Shown here piece after piece: positions 1 to 7,033 of a stretch of 64,000 nucleotides of DNA (the stretch's first letter is position 1; the number at the start of each line of letters is the position of its first letter). This stretch comes from an uncultured Oscillospiraceae bacterium (GTDB lineage Bacteria > Bacillota > Clostridia > Oscillospirales > Oscillospiraceae). The stretch spans positions 1-64,000 of the forward strand of contig CAJUFJ010000003.1 of NCBI GenBank assembly GCA_910585815.1, in the 5' to 3' direction. The position numbers and the translations under genes were made by a program. The notes beneath the pieces are model-generated. The model searched no databases. It was not told the origin of the DNA and was given only the letters and a program-made list of their open reading frames with translations.

Positions 1-35
1 GAACCAAGCGCGATACCAAGCTTCGCCACACCCGG
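1..35 (-). tRNA. tRNA-Pro, 5' part only (window edge)
   Basis: Read on the minus strand, the first 35 bases form the 5' half of a tRNA. There is a 7-base acceptor strand (CCGGGTG), then TG, a D-stem GCGA pairing with TCGC around an AGCTTGGTA loop, and the anticodon-stem strand CTTGG followed by TTC. The last visible base is the first anticodon base, C. The context CTTGGTTC is typical of tRNA-Pro with anticodon CGG. The 3' half lies outside the window, so the anticodon is inferred. Confidence 0.7.
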
Positions 36-142
36 ATTTGGTTAGCTTAGCTATTATATTTGTTTTTCCTCCGCCTGTCAAGAGGAATATTCCTGATTTC
101 TCCGGAATAGACTGACAAAAAACGGACAGGGGAGGGGCAGCC

Positions 143-1189
143 ATGTACAGCCAGGGCACACAGGCGGTCAGCCACAGAAGGAATGTTCGATATTACAGCA
201 CCTCGCCGGCCGCCCGCCGGCGGCGGGAGGCTTCCAGTCAGGAGCGGGTCCGGCTGCTCCAGCTGGCGGTCTGTCTGGCGCTGTTCCTGACCATTTTTCT
301 TTGGAAAGGGGTGTTTCCCCAGAAGCTGGGGCAGGTGCGGGACGACCTTCTGGCCCTTATCACCACTGACCTGGACCTGCAGGGCACGCTGGCCAGGCTG
401 GGGGAGTCCCTGGCCGGAGAAGGAACGGTGCTGTCGGAGCTCGGAAGCTTCTGCCTGGAGGTCTTTGGTGCCGAGCCCCGCGAGGAGCCGCCGGAGCCCG
501 CCCCGCCGCTCCCGCCGCTGCCCGAGGGGGCGGGGCTGCTGGAGGATGAGCTGCATTTCCTCAGCCGGAGGTCCGATGCCGCAGCCCGTATTTCCCACTA
601 TGCCGACCTGACCCGGTACGGCCTGACGGCCGTCCCGGTGGAGCCCGCGCCGGAACCGGAACCGGAGCCGGAGCCCGCCCCACCGGAGGAGCCGGCCGCC
701 GTGCCGGCGGTGGGGACGGTAATCTCGGTGTCCGACTACAGCGGCGACCCGCTGCCCAACAACTACACCATGGACCAGCTGTCCCTGGGAGAGCTGGAGA
801 CGGTTACGCCGGTGATGGGACACCTCAATTCAGAGTACGGCTACCGGGACCACCCCATCAACGGCCGCTACCAGTTCCACGGCGGGGTGGATATCGGCGG
901 ACAGAGCGGGGATCCCATCGGGGCCTTCGCCGCAGGGACGGTGGAGTACACCGGCGAGGACGACTCCTATGGGCTGTACCTCCAGGTGGACCACGGAAAC
1001 GGTGTAAAGTCATTTTACGCACACTGCAGCAGGATCGTTGTGACCAAGGGGCAGGTGGTTGCGCTGGGGGAAAAGGTGGCCGAGATCGGCTCCTCCGGCT
1101 CCGCGACCGGGCCCCATCTCCATTTGGAGCTGAAATATAACAAAATGCACCTGAATCCCGTCTATTATGTGGATATTTTGGAGCAATGA
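143..1189 (+). CDS. SpoIVFA-like M23 family peptidase-domain protein, membrane anchored
   Basis: This 348-residue protein has a short basic N-terminus, one membrane segment at about residues 38-54, a Pro/Glu-rich linker (about 160-190, with repeated EP) and a C-terminal M23/LytM domain. The M23 metal ligands appear intact: H246xxxD250 and H325-L-H327. It overlaps by 4 bases the SpoIVFB-like intramembrane protease gene that follows. In spore formers SpoIVFA is the membrane partner that holds SpoIVFB inactive in the outer forespore membrane, which is the role inferred here. The start has a strong GGGGAGGGG site. Intact HxxxD and HxH residues leave open that it is an active endopeptidase. The assignment rests on domain order and neighbour more than on similarity to Bacillus SpoIVFA. 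Confidence 0.75.
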   Translation: MYSQGTQAVSHRRNVRYYSTSPAARRRREASSQERVRLLQLAVCLALFLTIFLWKGVFPQKLGQVRDDLLALITTDLDLQGTLARLGESLAGEGTVLSELGSFCLEVFGAEPREEPPEPAPPLPPLPEGAGLLEDELHFLSRRSDAAARISHYADLTRYGLTAVPVEPAPEPEPEPEPAPPEEPAAVPAVGTVISVSDYSGDPLPNNYTMDQLSLGELETVTPVMGHLNSEYGYRDHPINGRYQFHGGVDIGGQSGDPIGAFAAGTVEYTGEDDSYGLYLQVDHGNGVKSFYAHCSRIVVTKGQVVALGEKVAEIGSSGSATGPHLHLELKYNKMHLNPVYYVDILEQ

Positions 1190-1800
1190 CGGGGCAGGGC
1201 AGGGTGGAGGTGACCGGCGGCTTTCTGCTGCTGGTGGCCTGGCTGAACTATCTGGACCGCTCCTTTGTGGTGCCGCTGGCCCTGGCCGCCTGCGGCGTCC
1301 ACGAGCTGGGGCATATTTTTGTCATCCGCCGGATGGGCGGAGCTATAAGGGGAATCCGCCTTACAGCGGTTGGGGCGGAGCTGATCCTGTCCCGCCCTCT
1401 GGGCTATTGGCAGGAGGGGCTGTCCGCTCTGGCGGGGCCGGGGGCCAACCTGCTGCTGGCCCTGATCTGCTGCAACGGGAAGGGGTGGCTCACCTTTGCC
1501 GGCCTCAACCTGGCTTTGGCTCTGTTCAACCTGTTGCCGGTGGGGCGGCTGGACGGCGGGCGGGCCCTCCGCTGCACCCTGGCCCTGCTGGCCGGCCCGG
1601 AGCCGGCGGAACGGCTGGCCGGCTGGCTGGACGGCCTGTGCACCGCCGCAGCCCTGGGGGCGGGGCTCTTTCTGGCGGTGTTCCGGGGGAATTATACCCT
1701 GCTGCTGGTGGCAGTTTGGCTGCTGGCCCTGCTTTTCCGAAATATTTCCCCATTTCCCAGAAATAAAGCTTGCCAGCGGGGCCGGAAAAAGGTACAATAA
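1186..1800 (+). CDS. spoIVFB: SpoIVFB-like site-2 protease (M50 family)
   Basis: This 204-residue polytopic membrane protein carries the M50 zinc site H39-E-L-G-H43 and the second motif N115-LLP followed by D123-GG, the usual third zinc ligand region of site-2 proteases. SpoIVFB cleaves pro-sigmaK in the mother cell during sporulation. The gene starts in an ATGA overlap with the upstream SpoIVFA-like M23 gene, so the two are probably translated together. The length is short but normal for clostridial SpoIVFB, which lacks or shortens the CBS domain. No terminator separates it from the radical SAM gene 32 bases downstream. Confidence 0.85.
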   Translation: MTGQGRVEVTGGFLLLVAWLNYLDRSFVVPLALAACGVHELGHIFVIRRMGGAIRGIRLTAVGAELILSRPLGYWQEGLSALAGPGANLLLALICCNGKGWLTFAGLNLALALFNLLPVGRLDGGRALRCTLALLAGPEPAERLAGWLDGLCTAAALGAGLFLAVFRGNYTLLLVAVWLLALLFRNISPFPRNKACQRGRKKVQ

Positions 1801-1832
1801 TTTTTATGTTTTACGGATGAGCTGGGGGTAAC

Positions 1833-3680
1833 ATGATGAACCGTACCTTGGAATATATCCTGCCAAAAGTGCAGAAGCCGGCCCGGTATACCGGGGGAGA
1901 GTACAACGCCGTGGTCAAGGACAAGCGGGAGGTAGACGTCCGCTATGCCCTGTGCTTTCCCGATACCTACGAGATCGGCATGTCCAACCTGGGCTGCCGC
2001 ATCCTCTACGGGGTGATGAACCAGCGGCCGGATGTGTGGTGTGAACGCTGCTTCGCCCCTTGGGGGGACATGGAGGAGGAGATGCGCCGGGAGGGCCTGC
2101 TCCTCTACGGCCTGGAGAGCGGCGACCCCATCGCCGACTTTGACATCATCGGCTTCTCCCTGGGCTACGAGATGGCCTATACCAACGTGCTCAACATGCT
2201 GGATCTGGCCGGGCTGGCCCTGCGCAGCGCCGACCGGACCGACTTCTCCCCGCTGATTGTGGCGGGGGGGACCTGCTGCTACAATCCCGAGCCCCTGGCC
2301 CCCTTTGTGGACTTCTTCGTGCTGGGCGAGGGGGAGGACGTCACCCTGGAGTACATCGACCTCTACCGCCAGGCCCGGGACGAGGGCTGGTCCAAAGAGG
2401 AATTCCTGCTGGAGGCGGCCAAGATTGAGGGCATCTATGTGCCCTCCCTCTACGAGCCGGTGTACCGCCCCGACGGCACTCTGGAATCGGTTGACATAAA
2501 GCCGGGGAGCGGGGCGCCGGAGACTGTCACCAAGCGGATTGTCCAGGACTTCGACAAGGCCTATTTCCCGGTGAAGACCATTATCCCCTCCACCGAGATC
2601 GTCCATGACCGGGTGATGCTGGAGCTGTTCCGGGGCTGTATCCGGGGCTGCCGGTTCTGCCAAGCGGGCTACGCCTACCGTCCGGTGCGCTCCCGCAGCC
2701 CGGGGCTGCTGGCGAAATACGGCAAGGCGGCCTGCGAGGACTCGGGCTATCAGGAGATGACCCTGTCCTCTCTGTCCTCCACCGACTACCCCGATCTGCT
2801 CCCCCTGTGCGACGACCTCCTGGACTACTGCGCCCCCCGGGATATCGGCCTGTCACTGCCCTCCCTGCGGGCGGATACCTTCTCCATGAGCCTGATGGAG
2901 CGGCTCCAGCGGGTGCGCCGGGGCGGTCTCACCTTCGCCCCCGAGGCGGGCACCCAGCGGCTCCGGGACGCCATCAACAAAAACCTCCGGGAGGAGGACC
3001 TGCTCACGTCCTGCCGCACCGCCTTTGCCGGGGGCTGGAGCGGGGTAAAGCTGTACTTCATGCTGGGCCTGCCCACCGAGACCGACGAGGACGTGCTGGG
3101 CATCGCCGACCTGGCCCGGAAGGTTTATTTCACCTGGCGGGAGTACAGCCCCAACAAGGCCCGGGGGGTGCGGATTACCGTGTCCACCTCCTGGTTTGTC
3201 CCTAAGCCCCACACCGCCTTCCAGTGGGAGGCGCAGATCCCTGTGGAGGAGTACCAGCGGCGGGTCAACCTGCTGCGGGACGCCCTGAGACGGGACAAGT
3301 CCATCACCTACAACTGGCACGACCCCCAGACCAGCTATCTGGAGGCCATTTTATCCCGGGGGGACCGCCGTCTGGCCGACGTGCTGGAGTGGGTGTGGGC
3401 CCACGGGGGGAAGATGGACTCCTGGACGGAATATTTTGACTACCAGCGGTGGCTGGACGGCCTGGCCGCCTGCGGCCTGGACGGGGACTTTTACGCCCAC
3501 CGGGAGCGCCCACAGGACGAGGTCTTTCCCTGGAGCCGGCTGTCCACCGGGGTGAGCCGTGAATTTTTGTGGCGGGAGCGGGAGCTGTGCTATCAGTCGG
3601 TTACCACTCCCGACTGCCGCACCCGCTGCTCCGGCTGCGGGGCCAATAAGCTGTTGGAAGGGGGGAGGACCTGTGGCTGA
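1833..3680 (+). CDS. TIGR03960 family B12-binding-fold radical SAM protein
   Basis: This 615-residue protein has an N-terminal B12-binding-like region and a radical SAM core with the cluster motif C269-x3-C273-x2-C276 (in RGCIRGCRFCQAG). The family, TIGR03960, is a large radical SAM protein of unproven function that is nearly always paired with TIGR03936. Here the next gene is that partner and overlaps its stop. A C-terminal cysteine set (RCSGCG) close to the end is also visible. In many Clostridia the pair precedes rng and the rplU-rpmA ribosomal protein genes, which hints at an RNA or ribosome modification role, but no rng or rplU follows here. Family membership is secure; the substrate is unknown. 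Confidence 0.88.
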   Translation: MMNRTLEYILPKVQKPARYTGGEYNAVVKDKREVDVRYALCFPDTYEIGMSNLGCRILYGVMNQRPDVWCERCFAPWGDMEEEMRREGLLLYGLESGDPIADFDIIGFSLGYEMAYTNVLNMLDLAGLALRSADRTDFSPLIVAGGTCCYNPEPLAPFVDFFVLGEGEDVTLEYIDLYRQARDEGWSKEEFLLEAAKIEGIYVPSLYEPVYRPDGTLESVDIKPGSGAPETVTKRIVQDFDKAYFPVKTIIPSTEIVHDRVMLELFRGCIRGCRFCQAGYAYRPVRSRSPGLLAKYGKAACEDSGYQEMTLSSLSSTDYPDLLPLCDDLLDYCAPRDIGLSLPSLRADTFSMSLMERLQRVRRGGLTFAPEAGTQRLRDAINKNLREEDLLTSCRTAFAGGWSGVKLYFMLGLPTETDEDVLGIADLARKVYFTWREYSPNKARGVRITVSTSWFVPKPHTAFQWEAQIPVEEYQRRVNLLRDALRRDKSITYNWHDPQTSYLEAILSRGDRRLADVLEWVWAHGGKMDSWTEYFDYQRWLDGLAACGLDGDFYAHRERPQDEVFPWSRLSTGVSREFLWRERELCYQSVTTPDCRTRCSGCGANKLLEGGRTCG

Positions 3681-4338
3681 CCGGCTGTTGTTCACCAAAA
3701 CGGGGCGGGCCCGGTATATCTCTCACCTGGACCTGATGCGCACCTTCCAGCGGGCTTTTTCCCGGGCGAAAATACCCATTAAGCACACCGAGGGCTTCAA
3801 TCCCCACCCCTTCGTGTCCATTGCCCTGCCCCTGTCGGTGGGGTTCTCCAGCCAGTGCGAGATTCTGGAGTTCGACCTGCTGGAGGGGACAAGCTATGAG
3901 GAGGTGCCGGAGCGGCTTACCGCCGCCATGCCCGAGGGGATTGTTGTCCACCAGTGCTATCCGGCGGAGCAGAAGCTGAAGGAACTGCGTTATGTTAACT
4001 ACATCATGACCTTCGACTACCCCGAGGGCCGGCCCCAGGAGACCGAGCCCGCCATGGCCGCCCTGCTGGGCCGGGAAAGCCTTGTGGTAAAGAAGAAGTC
4101 CAACAAGGCCAAGGCCGGCTTTACGGAGGTTGACATCATCCCGCTGGTCCGCAGCTGGCGCATGGAGTGCCAGAGCGACACCATGATGGTGGACCTGGTG
4201 GTGTCGGCTCAGAACCCCGGTCTCAATCCCGACCTGATTCGGGCCGCTTTCTGCGCCGAATATCCGGAATATACCCCCGATTTTGTCACCTTCCACCGCC
4301 GGAATGTGCTGGACGGGGAGGGGAGGATGTTCCGGTAA
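3673..4338 (+). CDS. TIGR03936 family protein (DUF2344)
   Basis: The protein has 221 residues with the characteristic start ADRLLFTKTGRARYISHLD and the later HTEGFNPHP segment of the DUF2344/TIGR03936 family. The chosen GTG start lies 9 bases after a GGGGGAGG site and overlaps the stop of the TIGR03960 radical SAM gene. Translation is therefore likely coupled. In some bacteria this domain is fused to the C-terminus of the radical SAM partner, so the two probably act as one unit. The biochemical role is not known. The reading frame stays open upstream of the GTG, but that part only shadows the radical SAM gene. Confidence 0.85.
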   Translation: MADRLLFTKTGRARYISHLDLMRTFQRAFSRAKIPIKHTEGFNPHPFVSIALPLSVGFSSQCEILEFDLLEGTSYEEVPERLTAAMPEGIVVHQCYPAEQKLKELRYVNYIMTFDYPEGRPQETEPAMAALLGRESLVVKKKSNKAKAGFTEVDIIPLVRSWRMECQSDTMMVDLVVSAQNPGLNPDLIRAAFCAEYPEYTPDFVTFHRRNVLDGEGRMFR

Positions 4339-4457
4339 AAGCCTCCCTCTTTGAGGGAGGTGCCCCAGTGCGCACACTGGGGCGGAGGGAGTTCGTTGCA
4401 GGGGGCTCCCTCAGTCAGCCCTTCGGGCTGCCAGCTCCCTCAGAGAGGGAGCCTTTT
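4337..4457. repeat. MITE-like palindromic intergenic repeat, about 121 bp
   Basis: The two ends form near-perfect inverted repeats of about 26 bases. The left end begins AAAAGCCTCCCTCT and the right end, read on the opposite strand, begins AAAAGGCTCCCTCT. Each end is itself a small hairpin (CCTCCCTC/GAGGGAGG and GCTCCCTC/GAGGGAGC). Between them lie further hairpins, CCCCAGTG/CACTGGGG and CAGCCC/GGGCTG. No protein is encoded. It starts at the stop codon of the DUF2344 gene and ends just before the next ribosome binding site. The form fits a non-autonomous repeat of the kind common in GC-rich gut Clostridia; genome copy number cannot be seen here. Confidence 0.65.
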
Positions 4458-4470
4458 GAGAGGAGATATT

Positions 4471-4542
4471 ATGTATACCTATGAGTACGAGCGCATCCAT
4501 GTCTACACAGGCCGCCCCTACGAGAGAAAGGTGTCCAAATGA
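4471..4542 (+). CDS. possible 23-residue leader peptide
   Basis: An ATG at 4471 lies 5 bases after an AGGAG site and opens a 23-codon frame rich in Tyr and Arg. Its stop overlaps the start of the ankyrin gene as ATGA. The good ribosome site and tight overlap suggest a translated leader that couples to the ankyrin gene. It could also be a remnant of a gene cut by the repeat just upstream. There is no recognisable domain. Confidence 0.3.
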   Translation: MYTYEYERIHVYTGRPYERKVSK

Positions 4543-5345
4543 AAAAGCTGTTCACCATGATCCGCCGGGGCAATCTGGAGGAGGTCGCGGCCATTCTGGA
4601 CAAAAAACCGGACCTGATTTCCTGTCTGGCCAAGGCTCCGCCCAAGAAGGACGACGGTCAGTCGCCGCTGATGGTGGCCATCAAAAGCGACAACCTGGAG
4701 GTGGCCCATCTGCTCCTGGACCGGGGGGCGGATGTGAACTTTGCGGACGCCGTCAACCCCTACGGCAGCAATTTCGGCGCACCCATCTGGTACGACGCCA
4801 TCGTCCAGTGCTTCATGCGGGCGGGGCACACCGTCGGCCCCGGTCCGGAGCGGAGTAAGGGCTATTTCCTGCTGCTGCGCCGCCTGTTGGACATGGGGAT
4901 GGACCCCAACCCAAAGACCTCCCACGGTCTCACCGCCTGGCAGCACGCCCTGGAGCAGTACGACGAGTTCGCCCACGACTCCTTTCCCAGCTACAATGTA
5001 GAAACGGCCAAGGAGGAAAACCGGCGGCTGCGGGAGATGCTCAAGGCGGTGTTGGATGAGCTTCTCAAGCACGGGGCGGATATCCACGATTTCAGGCCGC
5101 CCAATGAGGAAGGCCTGTCCCACGTCTCGGTAATCCTGCGGAATATGGAGGAGGGCCGGGAGCTGCTGGACGGGATGCGTGGCCTGGACCCGGATTCCGA
5201 TATGTTCAAGCCCCACACTGAGACATACCGGGGAAAGGAACGGCTGGTCACGCCCTACTACACAGTGGAGGACTACCGACAGCAGTACGAGACCAAATGG
5301 CGGGAGCTGGAACCCATTTTGCGGGCCTATTACGAGAAGAAATGA
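4539..5345 (+). CDS. ankyrin repeat protein
   Basis: This 268-residue protein has no signal peptide or membrane segment. An ankyrin repeat is clear at about residues 40-70 (SPLMVAIKSDNLEVAHLLLDRGADVN). Weaker repeats lie near 107-140 (LLDMGMDPNPKTSHGLTAW) and 170-180 (LLKHGADIHDF), with a helical C-terminus. Ankyrin stacks mediate protein-protein contact, and the partner is unknown. The gene stands between two short palindromic repeats with no operon partner of known function, so context does not help. The ATG at 4539 follows an AAAGG site and overlaps the short frame upstream. Confidence 0.75.
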   Translation: MKKLFTMIRRGNLEEVAAILDKKPDLISCLAKAPPKKDDGQSPLMVAIKSDNLEVAHLLLDRGADVNFADAVNPYGSNFGAPIWYDAIVQCFMRAGHTVGPGPERSKGYFLLLRRLLDMGMDPNPKTSHGLTAWQHALEQYDEFAHDSFPSYNVETAKEENRRLREMLKAVLDELLKHGADIHDFRPPNEEGLSHVSVILRNMEEGRELLDGMRGLDPDSDMFKPHTETYRGKERLVTPYYTVEDYRQQYETKWRELEPILRAYYEKK

Positions 5346-5438
5346 TGTAGGGGCGGATATCATCCGCTCGTATGTAGGGCGTGACCACTGGGCACGCCGA
5401 CCTGAAACAAAACGGCGCGCCGAGTCGTCGCGCCCTAC
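5346..5438. repeat. palindromic intergenic repeat with TGTAGGG ends
   Basis: A compact non-coding block of about 93 bp starts right after the ankyrin stop. Its outer ends are inverted (TGTAGGGGCG on the left and CGCGCCCTACA on the right). Inside are three further hairpins: GCGGAT/ATCCGC, GGCGTG/CACGCC and GGCGC/GCGCC. The right end runs into the AAGGAG site of the thioesterase gene. It differs in sequence from the repeat at 4337-4457, so it is a second family. It may add transcript structure between the ankyrin and thioesterase genes. Confidence 0.5.
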
Positions 5439-5456
5439 AAAAAGGAGATGCAAAAA

Positions 5457-5822
5457 ATGGAAAAACCCACTCAGCACAGTCTCACCTGGACGGTAGACGA
5501 CACCATGACCGCCAAGCGCATCGGCGCGGCGGGGGCAAAGATTCTGTCCACCCCCAACATGCTGGCCCTGATGGAGGCCTGCGCCCTGGAGCTGGCCCAG
5601 GCGCATCTGGACGAGGGCGTTACCACCGTGGGCGCGGAGGCCCACATCCGCCATCTGGCCCCCACCCCCGTGGGGATGCAGGTGACCGCCACTGCCACCC
5701 TGCGGGAGGTCGAGCGGCGGAAGATGTGGTTTGACATTGAGGTCCACGACGAGAAGGGTAAGTGCGGCGAGGGTTCCCACCTGCGGATTATGGTGCCCCA
5801 GAAGGACCGGAGCCAGAGCTGA
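5457..5822 (+). CDS. hotdog-fold thioesterase, fluoroacetyl-CoA thioesterase-like
   Basis: This 121-residue single-domain protein has the hotdog-fold pattern of the FlK-like thioesterase group: a helix with STPNMLALMEACALE, then TTVGAEAHIRHLAPTPVG and a strand region ending GEGSHLRIMV. Homologues hydrolyse acyl-CoA thioesters, but most in gut Clostridia have no proven substrate. The ATG at 5457 was preferred to the one at 5448 because AAGGAG at 5442-5447 abuts the earlier ATG and is correctly spaced for the later one. The ribosome site lies at the end of the palindromic repeat. The assignment to the family is good; the substrate is unknown. Confidence 0.75.
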   Translation: MEKPTQHSLTWTVDDTMTAKRIGAAGAKILSTPNMLALMEACALELAQAHLDEGVTTVGAEAHIRHLAPTPVGMQVTATATLREVERRKMWFDIEVHDEKGKCGEGSHLRIMVPQKDRSQS

Positions 5823-5897
5823 GCCCAACTCAACCGCTGGTTTGGTGACTTTTTGCCTGGGATGCGGTATCATTCCAGGCAGGAGGTGCAAAATTCC

Positions 5898-6785
5898 ATG
5901 GACAACATCACAACCGGCAGCTTCATCAAGCAGCTGCGAAAAGAGAAGGACATGACCCAGAAGCAGCTGGCCGACCTGCTGCACATCACCGACCGGGCGG
6001 TGTCAAAGTGGGAACGCGGCGTCTGTGCCCCCGATATCTCCCTTTTGGAGCCGCTGGCGGAAATTTTAGAGGTCTCCATTGTGGAGCTCATTCAAGGGGA
6101 GCGGGCCGAAGCGCCCCAGGAGGCGGAGGCCAGCGCAAAGGAGATTATCAGCTACTCTCAGAACGAAGTGAGACGCAAGGTCCGGGGGGTTCAGAAAAAG
6201 TATTTGTTGATCGTCGCCCTGGTGCTTGCCGTAGCCGCGCTCATTGGCGGCGTTCTCCTGTGGAGGAGCGGGCGGCTGTTTATTCTGGACGAGGTGGTTT
6301 CCCCTGATGGAACATGCCGCACCACGGTGTACAGCAAGCGGCTGAATGGAAGCTCTTTCTCTTTTGAGAACGAAATCTCCGTTATTACGGAACAGGAAGA
6401 CGGCTTACAGTGGCGAGTCATCTACGGAGATTGTACCTATCGGGGCCTTTGGTGGTCGCCGGACAGCAGAAAGTACGTTCTGGCTCTGGACTATGATGAT
6501 GAAAACCGCCTGACCCTGAGCTGGCTGGACAGAAATTCATCGAGCAATCTGAACGCCTACCTCTCTATGGGGGTGGAGACGACGGAGCTGCGCAAATACG
6601 GCTACAGCACCCCCGACGGCTGGCCGGAGATCGAGTACCAGTTCTTGCAGTGGGGGACAGACAGCGCCTCCATGCTGGTCTACTATGTGTTCGAGGACAG
6701 CGTGGGGGAGGACCACTCCGGATACTTTTGGTACAACTGCGAGACGGGGGCCGTGGATGGGATTTTGGAGATGGACAGCCGGTAG
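5898..6785 (+). CDS. Xre-type regulator with membrane anchor and extracytoplasmic domain
   Basis: The 295-residue protein has an Xre/Cro helix-turn-helix at residues 7-62 (MTQKQLADLLHITDRAVSKWERG), a charged linker, one membrane helix at about 102-122 and a C-terminal domain of about 170 residues with no recognised fold. The arrangement suggests a one-component membrane sensor that binds DNA in the cytoplasm, or a regulator tethered to the membrane. AGGAGG at 5881-5886 selects the ATG at 5898 over the upstream in-frame ATG at 5853. It stands alone, ahead of the riboswitch-controlled oadB gene, and a link to that gene is not shown. Confidence 0.75.
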   Translation: MDNITTGSFIKQLRKEKDMTQKQLADLLHITDRAVSKWERGVCAPDISLLEPLAEILEVSIVELIQGERAEAPQEAEASAKEIISYSQNEVRRKVRGVQKKYLLIVALVLAVAALIGGVLLWRSGRLFILDEVVSPDGTCRTTVYSKRLNGSSFSFENEISVITEQEDGLQWRVIYGDCTYRGLWWSPDSRKYVLALDYDDENRLTLSWLDRNSSSNLNAYLSMGVETTELRKYGYSTPDGWPEIEYQFLQWGTDSASMLVYYVFEDSVGEDHSGYFWYNCETGAVDGILEMDSR

Positions 6786-6807
6786 GAAAATTTATCCTGA
6801 AAACCTC

Positions 6808-6835
6808 TTGACAACGGCATGGGGGATGTGATAAC
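6808..6835 (+). promoter_or_regulatory. sigmaA-type promoter of the oadB leader
   Basis: TTGACA at 6808-6813 is followed after 16 bases by GATAAC at 6830-6835 with an upstream TG. This places the start of transcription just before the riboswitch-like leader at 6848. Confidence 0.55.
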
Positions 6836-6847
6836 ATGCCCCATACA

Positions 6848-6982
6848 ACAAAGGGGAGTAGTCGGCGCGCCTTTTTCGGCGCGTGGCGCCAGTCAACAAG
6901 CATGTGCGGGCCGCGAGCCCGCTCTGGCTGTGCCTGAAATGACCAGACCTGCGTTCCGAATTTCGGAGCGCAGGTCTTTTTT
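6848..6982 (+). promoter_or_regulatory. candidate yybP-ykoY (Mn2+) riboswitch with terminator
   Basis: The leader contains ACAAAGGGGAGTAG at 6848-6861, which matches the strongly conserved 5' core of the yybP-ykoY class. It continues with GC-rich paired segments (GGCGCGCC/GGCGCG and GCGGGC/GCCCGC) and ends with CCAGACCT, resembling the conserved GACCU 3' core. That 3' strand is also the left arm of an intrinsic terminator (6945-6982). This is the usual arrangement for ligand-dependent antitermination: metal binding would hold the aptamer closed and free the downstream gene. The known ligand of the class is Mn2+. I could not score the structure with a covariance model, so the class call is provisional. 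Confidence 0.6.
6945..6982 (+). terminator. intrinsic terminator of the oadB leader
   Basis: A long hairpin pairs AGACCTGCG with CGCAGGTCT and, inside, TCCGAA with TTCGGA, followed by TTTTTT. It lies 50 bases before the oadB start. Its left arm overlaps the end of the riboswitch-like aptamer, so it probably acts as the switching element. Confidence 0.8.
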
Positions 6983-7033
6983 GATAGATGCCCCAAAATT
7001 GGAAAGGATAAAGAAAAAAGGAGTGCGGGAATT

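Noticed and set aside
640..700. Glu-Pro repeat coding sequence
   Set aside because: It is the low-complexity linker of the SpoIVFA-like protein and needs no separate explanation.
47..823. 258-residue minus-strand frame opposite the SpoIVFA-like gene
   Set aside because: It is Arg/Gly/Gln-rich with no family resemblance, and lies wholly opposite a clear M23 gene with a good ribosome site.
4518..5984. 488-residue minus-strand frame across the ankyrin and thioesterase genes
   Set aside because: It is a by-product of high GC in the third codon position of the plus-strand genes, with no domain or ribosome site.
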